A stretch of DNA of 64,000 bases, from assembly GCF_050436995.1 (NCBI RefSeq), contig NC_134776.1, forward strand, positions 11,387,001 to 11,451,000, given 5' to 3'. Shown here piece by piece: positions 1-12,200 of the stretch (positions within the stretch are counted from its first letter, which is position 1; each line of letters starts with the position of its first letter). The notes beneath the pieces were generated by a model. The model worked only from the letters and a program-made list of their open reading frames with translations. It had not been told where the DNA came from and did no database searches. The position numbers were made by a program, and so were the translations under genes. The DNA comes from Anticarsia gemmatalis (lineage: Eukaryota > Arthropoda > Insecta > Lepidoptera > Erebidae).

Positions 1-2815
1 AACCGCGCATTCACATGAATAATACCTCAGGATAAAAATATTTGCAATAGAGATCTAGAAAAGTTCAGTCATTGTTCATCATACAGATTTTAAATCTATG
101 ACAAAACTTGATATTTAATAGATATGTATTCAGTCAAATAATGGTTAAACGCTGAAGGCAATTTATTGTTTCACAACTTCCAGATCTTTTATTGGTTAGC
201 GTGAGAGATTTTGCAATTTTATACTTAGTTCAGTTACTTATCTTTATTCGATAGACTAACTGCCGCTTATTTGTCAGTGCAGAAACAGGTCTAAAGACTC
301 TTGTTCTAGTTAATTGGTATAATATGTATGCAGATTTATTACCCACCAACGCGAGGGTAGTGTTTACCTCTAGCCTTTCCCTATGACCGTTTCTAGCTGC
401 CAACAACACTGAATAGTTCAAGGCAACTGAGGTACTTAATCGCCCTGAACTATTCTAGAGAAAAGATGATGTGTCTCTATTATTAGTAGACCACAATTGC
501 ACTGGTTGAATTCATTTATTCGACCTGCAACTATGTCCTTCATTATTGTTACAGTTACAATGCTAATCGTTTGTAGTTGCATTCATTTCTAAAATTAATC
601 TTCTGAGTCATCTTCCCACATGAATGCACAGGGGCTCTGTGAAGTTTCAAGGACATTATTGACCTCGTTTATTGATCGTTGTAAGGAATTATTACAAATG
701 GTTGCAGGCGATGGAATCACAACAAACGTTAGATTTCGTTAAATTACCTTTACGAGAGAGGTACGATGCTCACTTATTCAGGTTTGAGATATAATAAAAA
801 TCAAATCAAACAGCTATTGTTGATGTCATTCGTATGTAAAGTTACTTGGTAAGACTTTTAGCGTTGGCATTAACGGAATATCTTAAGGTCGTAAGTTCAA
901 ATACATTGAACAGCTGTGGTGAAATCGCTTTTTGTTGGTCTTTGTATGTTGTATACACGTTCCCTATAAAGTATTCATGTTTAGCTAAATGTATCGTAAC
1001 TTAATCTCTCACAAGTAGTACTTAATATAGAGTTTCCTAGTGGTTTGGTGTATGTTAAGTGTATATTATCGCGGTCATACAGTGTTTATACAACTGGATG
1101 ACTATTAGTACCTACCTCATTAAAGATTCAATATTAATTTACATATTGTAAGATTTAGAGAGTATAGACTAACCGAATAATTGCCTTCCGAGTTTGACAG
1201 ATGATAAATAGGATAGACGGTGGGATAAGCTATTATAATTGAAATAAATTTTAAGTTATAATAGCTGATTCGAGCCGTTGTTTCCCTTACTACGTCTATT
1301 TTGTAAGACGCATCAGCAGTATCCATTTACGTAGCGGCGGAATAAGCCGTCAGAACTATGAGTAAGGCAGGTTCCCTGTAATAACGAGTGGGAGTCTGTA
1401 TCAGCCTCATGCATTACTGTACACTTCTATGAATGTAGCAGGCACTAAACATAACTTAGACCTTGTATAGGTACTCCAGTTTTTTAAAGCTGTAAAGAAA
1501 CCGTACCGTGTTTATGACCGTTTTATTAGATTTCGCGCAAGAACATTGGTTGGCCATTTCCTACGTCCATATTATGTTCATAGTTAAAAAAAATATCCTG
1601 TTATCCGTAAGATTTATGATCTATAGAATATTACCTTATTAGAAAAGTTATCGAACGACTTCTTAATCTTACTCACCTTTTTAGACGTTTTCCACTGTCT
1701 GCTTCGGGCCCACGCCTTGAGACCAATTTTGAATAAGGCACATTAAAGTTCCTACTTAGTTTATGTCTTTCTAGTCACAAATCTTAAGATGAAATTTCTT
1801 CGATATAAAACTAAGTTCCCCGCGATAAAGCATAAAATATAAACAGTCGATGCTCGCTTAAAATTATTATGAAGCGGATAATACGAAAGTAATAAAATGA
1901 GTCAGCTGATTGGTTATCACTTCACATTTGGTGGGCTCGCCTCCTTTTTTACTAGACCTATTTTAAACACTGTTGAGGCACTTTTGGGTCCCGTTATTTG
2001 TTTAATACTTACTTTCCTTTCCTAGTAGTTTAAAAAACAACTCTGTGAACTATTAAAATTCCTACGTAAAATTATACAGCATATCGAGTACTTCACTAAT
2101 TCGGTAACAATGGTATTGGCTGTTCACTTTCTAAACAAATTGTCTCCATTCTTCGCGTTTGTGAAAGAGATGTAGGAATATTAAAATAAGTTGGTGTGAC
2201 GTTCAACAAAACCGGCACCGTCGTTGTCTACCTAACCAGTAACCTTATGACCCACATTTTGTTCTACAGTACAGCTGTGTTGGACCAAAGATCCGACGGA
2301 GCAGGGCTTACTCAATGATGTTGCCGTTTTCAATCATACGCTTGTTATTCCCAATTTATAAACTACCCGAGTCTAGTTTAATTTAGCCGCAAATCGCTGC
2401 CCGTTTAAGGAACCGTGAAATCGACGAGTTAAATTTATTAGCCACATCAGTTAATCGAGTTAATTACATTCGCAGATACACTCGTGAAACAACTACCTAG
2501 TTTATTATTTTAACTAATTGGATAAACAAACATACCGATGATAACGAGCGTGGGCTCATCTCATTAACGAATTAACAATTTTCGTATGGAACGATTTTAA
2601 TGACATCCCGTTTTCGTCGCAAATTAAAATCTGCCGTTTTTCCTATCTAGCAGGTAGCTTAACGACCTTGTAGTGAACTTGAAGCGACGCCTACATGCTG
2701 CTTGGTCCTTGTTTATTATTTATTGATGGTGCTCTTAAGTACTTACTGGATCATTATTTACCTCGTTGTCACCTATATTTATACCCACTATGTATAATAT
2801 AGTAATGTGATAATC
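1..2815. other. Gene-free upstream stretch
   Basis: AT-rich sequence with only short chance reading frames. No splice-bounded coding segment, RNA gene or recognisable repeat was seen on either strand. It is probably intergenic, or an upstream intron if longer WDR47 transcripts start outside the window. I looked for LisH/CTLH-like coding and found none. Confidence 0.5.
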
Positions 2816-2819
2816 GTAG

Positions 2820-3040
2820 TCTCGTTGCTCGCGCGCATGCCTCTTATGAGTCATCGGTAAGCGTTTTGCGCACAATGCCGTCCGAACAGTCCAGTCGCAA
2901 CGCGGCATACCTAGAGGACATACATGTCACTTAATTCAGTCACTCGTACGCGTTACGCACGATCGAACTTCGTAAAGATTATTGACTCGAATTGTGAATT
3001 AAAAATATATCGGTCGGGGAAGTGTTGACGTTCTGTGAAG
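2820..3040 (+). promoter_or_regulatory. Probable first promoter and 5' UTR of the WDR47 homologue
   Basis: This stretch is clearly richer in CpG than the surrounding AT-rich DNA and lies directly before the ATG at 3041. A TCAGT that could serve as an arthropod initiator lies at 2936-2940. An in-frame TGA at 3026-3028 closes the frame upstream, so translation must begin at or after 3041 unless an acceptor lies between. The AG at 3039-3040 has no pyrimidine tract before it, which makes that unlikely. The promoter call is inference. Confidence 0.35.
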
Positions 3041-3282
3041 ATGACTGCGGTGAAGAAAGTATTGGCGATGCGGCAGCTGGACTCTATGTTCGGCAGCATG
3101 ACTTTGGAGGGGGAGGGCCGGCACTCTCCGATTGTCAGCTCCGTCGTCGAGCACGACCCTCGCTGCGAAGTGCATGGCCGTTGTAGTACGCCTTATAGGT
3201 CATCACTTTATCTACACAGTAGAGAGTCCACGCCCGGATATTACAGGGAATCAATTTCACCTACAAATGGGCTTATCATCAG
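3041..3282 (+). CDS. Wdr47: WDR47 form A, coding exon 1
   Basis: First coding exon of form A (80 codons plus two bases, phase 2 out). It opens MTAVKKVLAMRQLDSMFGSM and continues with a Ser/Arg-rich, probably disordered stretch (CSTPYRSSLYLHSRESTPGY). The start is fixed by an in-frame TGA at 3026. The donor after 3282 reads AG|GTAGGT. An 82-base intron follows, and the AG left over joins the first G of the next exon to make an Arg codon. No known domain is visible. Its membership in the WDR47 gene rests on phase continuity and on exon 3365-3791 ending in the phase that the propeller exons need. Confidence 0.7.
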
Positions 3283-6200
3283 GTAGGTATTTAACAATAA
3301 TAAAAAGTTTTCAAATAAAACAAACCCGCGATTACTGTCTAACAAAAACAATATGATAAAGCAGGCGTCGTGATTCACTGGGCCTGGCGGGCTCGCCGGC
3401 TCGTGAGATGGAACATCCGTCGACTTTCCCGAGTCTTCTGCGCCGCGATCGTCACAGCCCCTCCGTGACGCCGCCCCGTCGGGACACCCCAAGCCCCACG
3501 CACAGACTACACAATCATAGCAAACGCCACTCTATGGGATCGTTTCCAAACTTAAGCAGAAGCAATATAGTCAATTACAACAGACGAGACTCTATATCCA
3601 GTAACGGCATCAGAGATATGAAGCGTGACTACGTCGGATCAACTAACTCCTTGTCCAGAAAGAGTTCTATCAACACAACAAAGTCATCAACAGATTCATT
3701 GGATGGCTGGCACAGCGCTTGGGACTCTGACAGAACAAATTCTGTGTCATCGTTAGTGCACGACGACCGAGTATCATTTAAGCATAATAAGGTAATTTAT
3801 CAGAGACAGTACATAACTTGTTCCAATACTTAAACAATGCTCTTTCTTGATCTCAATTGGAATACTTATCATGATCTTATGATTAGTTTGTCCAGGAAAG
3901 CGGTCAGAGCTTTGTTTCGATGCAAAATAAATAGTACTTTTATGGCAATGGCAACTCAATTGCGACATTGATGCACTTAATATTTTGTAAAATTAAAACT
4001 TGCAATCGAATTATTTTAATAACCGCGTGTGCAAAACTCTACCATAATAACAATATGCACGTAACTATTTCGTTAATATAATACCTATACAAATTAAAAT
4101 TAAGTCCACATTCAGTCTGTAAGTTATTATTTAGAAATAACAACAAGAATTAAGATTTACTTAATCAACGGAAAAGTAACAAGAAATGATTTTAATGAAC
4201 TATGTTCACGGTTTAATGACGCGTAGAGTGAAATAAGAAGTACCTTACAACGTTTATATATGATACATTGATTCTTTCACTACAGCTTCCGTAATATCGT
4301 CAGTCAGCGCATTATCCATGATTTAATAAATGTATTAATTATTCAGACATTAATCAGTTACGTTGCGTTTTGAAAATGCTTTATACAATACTATCACGCC
4401 ATTGCTTATAGATCACTAATCGTAATTTGAACGTAATGGAATTCAAGATTTGGTGGTTCCACAATACAGTACATTTTTACGTAAAAATGCCGTAATGTAT
4501 ATTAAATAATCCTCGTTTTTCGATACTTTTATAAGTGTTTTTTATAAAATAATTGGAAATTGTATACATTCTGTGTAGTACATCCCCAGGTCGCTGTACA
4601 TGGCTCGTTGATAGGGCGTCTGTTCCACGCGCCGTTCGCGCTGACCTATACAGCCATAAATGGACATGACGCCGCCAACTGCCACCCGCCACGACTAAAT
4701 CATGACAATATTTACATTTTATCTCACATGCCACTGCAATATTTGCCTCCTCCGTTAAACAAGAGACGAAAAATTGACATTTGTGCCTTTAAAAAACAGT
4801 TAAACGAGTAGCTTAGAATTCAAGATATTGCCAGAAAACGGTTAATTTGGCTGATGTTGAATTAGGATTGAAAGGTTAGCAACTTGAATCTAGCGGTTCA
4901 TCGGTGACGTCAATTTGAATATCTCGTGACAATAGGAAGTCTAAAACGATTAGATAATCACGCATAACATTATTAATTTCGCATGCCAGCACAAATCGTA
5001 TAAATATAATGAAACTTTTCGTTCTACATAGAATTTGTAGAAATCCATTAACTTGTAATCGGATTAGAACAATTTACTTATCTGCTTTATAACGTAACGT
5101 TCTTGATAAGCTAGTCTATAAATAATGTCAGTACCAAAGTTTCTAAAGAGGCGCTGTAGACAAATTCGATGTGTACACAAACGTAACCGCTGTAACCATG
5201 TACCAACTTAATGAATTTCAATTTAACTGTAACTGGATCCTCTCGTAAATACGCAGTTTGACCCGAGACAAGTTTCTAGTTAATCAGTCAATAAATTTCA
5301 ATTGATCGCGAGGCGAAGACGTCGGCAACTAGGGATGAATCAGTTAAAAAGTATGTTTGTATCGGCAATTGTGTCAGTGTTTCCTTACACAAAACTTTGT
5401 GACTCACTGTGAAGTCATGGGCTCCAGACACTGCTTGTGTAACATAAATATTATTAAGTTTACGCAATCTCGTAATAGATAAAATCTTTATCGCTGGTTA
5501 TTGTTTTGTTAATCAGGGCTGTATTAGTACTTAGTAGCTAAACTAAAAAAGTGTTACAGTTAGTGCGAGATCTCGATACACTTGTTCATATTCACGGCAA
5601 ACTTTTTATAGTGAATGATTTATTGTGTTTTTGAATCAAGTCGTTCCTACAATTGTTCTTTGATTGACTGGCGTACGTACTTGTACATGCGTTATTCTTT
5701 TTTCCTGGCGTGGTTCAATGGCAAGATTTATTGTAACGAGTAGTATGTCGTTCTCGTACAAGTCGAATATTATTATGTCCCTCATAACAAATAGTAGAGG
5801 GAAAATCTAAACAAGGTTTACATATAAGGACTGATCGCGTCCGAGACATTCCATTTATCGTTTTTGTAATACATTATCATAATGAATATCATCAATTAGT
5901 TTATTGTTTACACGTTATATTAATTATAATCGTCTTCGTCGTATCGTCCCTAAATATGAACCTAATTACTTATTCGTTTTTCACGCGTAGGTTGAAATTA
6001 AGATTATGATGAGTTTCTTCTGACATAAATTTGTTTATTATTATGATCTTTATAAGGCACAGCCTTGAGTTCCTTCATTACAAATAAGGTGACTAATTAA
6101 ATGTTTGAATTTTCCTACGTTATTTCTAGACTTGGCGTGGGTGATGTGAGCATTTACATTATAAGTATGATTTATTGTATCGGTCCGCGTGTGTAGCCTC

Positions 6201-9200
6201 CTCCTGATCTATCGATAGATAGGTAACTCGTCATTACTGATCAAACATTACGAAATATTTTTTCTTACCATGCTTTTTAATACCTAGTCAGGCGTAAGAA
6301 AGAAGCGAAAGTTGCATGCGCGCGTGAAGAATTATACGCTCTTTCTAAAAGTTGCGTTTGAAAACAATTCTCAAAGGCGATGGTGTCGTAACTAATAACT
6401 CACATGCTCTAAATGCAATTCCGTGATCAATATTCTAATATTACATAATATCACACATCAATAAGATTTGTATTTAAGGCCAAATATGGTGGTCTGATTA
6501 CGTCAAGTATAACGCTAAGGCTATTAACCATTATTCAAATACGGTAGATATGCAAAACTAGAAACGTACATCAATGCGAGAAAGTCGGACCTAGAATAAT
6601 GAGTGCTCACTTAGATCTCAAGAAGACGAGCGCTAGTGACAATAGTGTACGCAGCGTTATAAAGTTCTGCATTTTACGAGTGTATACGCGAAGAGATATC
6701 TAGTAGGTGTGCTCGCGAGCAATACCTGAGTGCGCTCGACGCTCGTTGACCGCGCATGGGCTACCCCTTTCACTTGTATTCGCATTCAACGGATCGAGCG
6801 GAACGCTAGCGCGCCTTTCTCTCTGTTCTCGTCTCTGTCTAACGTGCGTCGACGATGGTGCAACACCGGTGGTGGGCCGGCGCAGGCCGCTCGCCGCCCG
6901 TGACAACAGTAGCGCAGTTTCCTCGACCACATCCGCACGGAACCGACACCGCCGCGCTCGGATGATCTATCGCGATCTGACATGAAGTCCAAACCGGCAC
7001 ATTATATCGACGCACCGTTCAGACCGTGGCCGCCGCTTTCCCGACAGGCGCAACCCAATTTTTATTTTCGGCCGCCGGACCCGATGGATTTGAGGAATTT
7101 TAAAACATCCTCGTCTAAGGGGTCTACATACTCTGATTTCTCCGGTATGAGTGCATACAGCAATAAGTCGCGGGATTACTACTTCTTGTCACCGAGTTAT
7201 CGCTCCACTGGTGCGCCTACGCCTGGCGTTCATGGTGACTTGTATGGAGTTAGAGATCGTCCTCGTCAACTGAGGAATCCCAATCCGTCCCCATCGGCTG
7301 CGTGCCCGTGCAGTCGTTCCCGCTCTCTGGAAGATGTGCGCACGGATGTGGTTACGGAGTGGGAAGACGATGACGAGAACGGCAACCGTATTGTCGCTCC
7401 AGCTACAAAATTTAACCGCACCTCATATAAAACAAACAATGCGTTTCAAAAGCAAGGATTCCTTACGAGACATTCCATGGAGAATTTAGTCGATAGACCA
7501 CCGCAGTTACTGCCGCCCAAACGGATCTCTGCCTTTCAGGTAATTGAACTAACTTTCTATCGTTGACAGTTGCATCGTTGTTTGACTTCAAAAGGGCAAT
7601 TGAGTTTGCTAGAATAGCATCAACGACATAGAATTTAATTAACCATAGTGTTTAACTGTAACCGCTGTTTGATATGTATTTATGCGCACTTTCTAAGCTC
7701 TTAAATCTACATGATTATCTTGTTGATGCTAAGCGAAGTGAGTAATTTGTATATTTGTGGTGCTTTAGCGAACGTGTTGGGACTTATAATGATTCAAAGA
7801 CATGGTGTTACTGTTCGTCGGCCGAGTGTTATGGGAATGGGAATGAAGCATCGACGCCTCGTCAGTGCCCGTTCAGCTCCGTTGAACCGCAACGCACCGT
7901 CCTGCGTGTGTAACGGATGTTCAATACTTGTTTTTTTACGTGAGCCTACACACATGTATCGTGGCTTGTATACTTCAATATCAATTTTATACGTACTCAT
8001 GCGAATTTGGGTTATCTGGTTACCAGAACAAGTTTTTACCTATTACTTGAATGCTTTTTGCAATGCGAGTGTGAATTTTATTGTAGGACAATGAGTGTTT
8101 CATTAAGTCCGTTTTGAAATGATGGTTCTAATTACGTAAGATGTAACAAGTTATGTTTTTTATCACGTAGTTGTAATGATGGCCCAGTTCTTGTTTACTA
8201 CAAGTACGAGTGCAGTCGTACACATACATGCTTGGAAGTATCATAGGCTTGGGAACGGCCCATTTGTATTTGTTAGTCTTTTCTTTGTTTCTTTATTTCC
8301 AGACTGGTTCTCTAAGTTTATACTTTACGCGGTATTCATGTAGTACGATTACTTGTCGTTTGCGCTCTAAGTTGCAATCGTCATCGTCATTCGATTTGAA
8401 TTGATATGGCGCTTAAGCATACATTATTACTATTAACATAATGAATCTTGTATGTTACAAATAAATATGGAACAGGCATATAATTATATAAAATGCATTT
8501 TGACCGTTACATAATAATGTCAACAAGTTAATAGAAAGACACTAAAATTTATGTAATTTTTTGCATAATCATTATGTATGTATACTGATATTAATCAGTC
8601 AACATTTTCTCTAAATTTTAATTGCAAATATTTTATAATACCACAGCTTATTTAACTCGACTGATAATACGGAAATCGTAAAATACATTTATTGCGTAAC
8701 GATGTTCTAACAGTGATACAACTGGTATTTATTCAGTATACCAGATTTCCAAATGGAAGTCATTATCGTGTATATAAAACAGCATGGCATGAGTACGTAA
8801 TCATGACGACAATGCAGCTATTAATCTTGCCTCTATATAAAAACAGAGTTACGCTAACTTTTTATTGGTCTATGGCTTGAGTTTTTACGCTTTCTATAAT
8901 CCAATGAAAGTATCTCGTTTATAATTAAGAATTAAACGCAAAATTTTAGTGTCTACACAAGACAGTCGTAATTACAGATGCTTGGGATACCATTTTATAG
9001 GTTCATAATTTCGGACGGAATTATAATTAACCATTAGTAAAGTTACAACAAGACGACGGTAGATTACGTAATTATTCTATAAAATTTCTGAATAGTCTAA
9101 GTTTAATCCATTTAGAGCTATACCTGTTATAAATCTTAATCTAGTTTAGAGGCGTTAATAAAATATGTCTATACAAAAATGCGGTAAAATACACTTTCTA

Positions 9201-12200
9201 TTAAAACGCGATCGCGGTGAACTCTACAACAATGAAACGAAAAGATACACCAATTACTTGATTCAAACCGTCACAAACAAGATTCAAATGCGTGTCTTGA
9301 CGGCGTGACTTCGGATTTATACTTAGCCTCTGATATCATTTTTATACTTTTGAATTGTATTTATTTACATTAAACGACCACATAAATACAAACAAAATTG
9401 TCATACTACTTAAAGAAATACCATGCTTAGGACAAGTTAGTTATGATTCCAATGCATGCAAAGCATACTTTCTTTAACTGCAAAAAAATATGAATAAATT
9501 CCTTGAAAGGACTGGTTAGAATGAGTGTGAACATTATAAATATTTGATCGTCAACATCACCCATCGTGTAATGAGTGCATAACTTTTGTTATCGGTCAGG
9601 CAGGTGGTTCAGACGCATGTCAGTAAACTGGTTTTACTAGGCCGCCTTACATCTCGCGACCTGCCATCTATCCACACAATGCAACTTGATCCAGTTACCA
9701 TCATGTTATGCTAAGCAGTCTTCACTTGCTTGATCATTTTATATCAAAGTTGAACAGTTTATTGTACTCCTTAAACAATTCATATTTCGCGTGCGCTTTC
9801 TATAACCTTCTGAGGTGGTTTAAAATTACCGTTCATTGTCCAATCATTTCTATTATTATACCGTGGCATAACACACATAAAACTGGTTTTGTACAATTTG
9901 ACTTATTAACCCAAGAATCAATGTCGTTTGTCGAAGTTAACGCATGACCCATGTTTACGTACAATTAGCGGCGCAAAGGCTCGTTGAATTTCTGCTTATG
10001 GTATCGTACCAATTACAAACGGCATTCTACGAGTATATGTGTACGTTATGTGTGGACGAATGTCTGCGTCATGATCTTGGCACGACGAGGAATGTGCGTC
10101 ACCGTCGCAGACGCTATCGCCGATCTGAGATTGCAACAAACAAGGTTACACTGGTTTCACCAAGATGAGGTCGGCGCTGTGAACCACGCTCTGTTGCTCT
10201 AGTTCTTAAACCTTCCAAACTACTGCTCCGTAAGAAAAACGATTGATGCTATTCAAAGTTTCTAGCATATATTTTACAGCAACAAGCTAATAGTGTCTGA
10301 GTAAAGTTTGAAGGTTTAATAGAAAAACATGAAAATCACTCAAACACTAACGCTAGCGATATGTGCATGCTACTAAAAAAAACATTTTATCTACCAATCA
10401 AAACTATGATTATTCCGAATCTAAAATATTGGTAAACATAACGAGCCACATTCGGTGTCGCGTTTTGTTTAAGATACATACATACATTCTTGCAAACATC
10501 CGAATATGTGAAACTCGAGCATATTGTTATCGGTGCGTGAAAATTTATGTTTTCATTGGTTCCTTTCTAATTTCCTGTTCCAGATTACTGAGCATCATAT
10601 TGAACGCACAAACACATAACGGCAGTGATTACATTCAATGTGTTCTTTTATTATTCTCGGCTTATAAAATTCATGCGAAAATCATTGCAAGAACGATTCA
10701 CCAAAAATATATTTAAAAGAAATTTACGTGCTCACTTGTCAAAGTTGTCGCTCGCTTAAGTGAACTTCAGGAAAACCAATTTTTCGGCTGTCTAATTATA
10801 TTAAGGCTTCAAAAATATTATGTTGATCGTTTTGCGTGTTTCTAAGTTTGTGTAATTTGTTACAGGCACAAAACAGGAATGGCGGTCTTCAGGGTGTCCC
10901 GCTGTCGACTCCGAGTAGTGTGGGCGTGGGTCCCGAAGTCAATGGTTCCAGGCCCACCTTTAAACCCGTCACAGTACTGGAAGACCTTCAAGCAGTGCGA
11001 TGCGCGGAGTTCCACCCTAACGGCAAGCTCTACGCAGTAGGCTCCAATACGAAAACGCTTAGGATATGCTCCTACCCCAAAATTGAAGATGTCAAGTAAG
11101 TTTAAAATCATCATATTTACACAAACTAGACTCGTATTCATTGGTTCACGTATGTTATCGTACCTCTTCCCTCTGATTACCAATTGTGCAAGTTCGGATC
11201 GAGATGACAAAGATTCTACTGATTCCAATCATATTAATGTTTATGGTTGGCTAAAGGTCACGAGAAGATCGTTTAAAACATTCTTGCAGTTAATAGTTAT
11301 TGTTCTTCTAGACAATCGTTAACGAACATCGACGTTGTACGTATTAATCTATTACTTTAAATTAACAGCTTGTGAAATATACTCGTCCGTAAATAGACAT
11401 GGTTCAAAGTGTTGTTTAGTATTCAAGGATCAGTATGTAAATTGTCCCCTGTGTCTATTTTCATTGCCGTTTTAATGAGTTTTCCGTGTTACGATTGTAA
11501 TTTCACATATAAAAGATCAAGGGGGATGTTATGATACGTTATTAACATGCAGTGTGTTTTCGAAAATATGTCAAATGGGTGAGATTATTTTCAGACTCGT
11601 TTATTCTACGTTAGAGGTGTGTTTTTGTGGAACTACACTGGAAAAATCGTTCAGATTATATGTAGTTAGCTTTTCTCAAAATTCCTATAGTTAGTTGGGC
11701 TTCATACATCTATTATCAGATTTCAGCAAAACGTACAGTCGCTATAATAGGATAATCTTAATATAAACTTCGTAATCCATAATATTATGAAGAGTAAAGG
11801 CTTGTTAACGCGAAATGTTTTATCGTAAGCAACTTGAATTTCCGTATCGGGCGTCACGCAAGGAGGTGACCGTGGACTTTCTTCAACCGGCTGTTGTCCG
11901 ACCTTCCCCAATTCACTGGCCATTACTTAAAATAGCTTCTCTTAGAGTTACTCGTATACAGCTGTTTATTTACAACTATTACGATAGACTCGTTGTAAAT
12001 GTCATGGTTATAAAGATTGCTTCTCTACAAATCTATCGATTCAACTTGATTGATTTTGGTATCTAGTATATTTATGTTACAATGCTAATAAGTGGCAATT
12101 ATGTAGCTTTTATATAAGATATTATTATATCACGTTTTGCTACTTCTTTCTTTGTTTATTACAAAATATTGAAGAATGATTGATCTATACTAGGCATCAA

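Noticed and set aside
4570..4700. GC-rich patch as a WDR47 exon
   Set aside because: No acceptor/donor pair gives an open frame in a phase consistent with neighbouring exons.
6700..6992. Several overlapping frames on both strands
   Set aside because: They are shadows of the CpG-rich promoter patch. The real frame begins at 6982.
7711..8094. 127-codon + frame in a WDR47 intron
   Set aside because: No splice junction in the phase of the neighbouring exons and no recognisable motif. The middle part is slightly protein-like but not enough.
10363..10716. 117-codon + frame
   Set aside because: Random-looking composition typical of AT-rich DNA, no motif, located in an intron.
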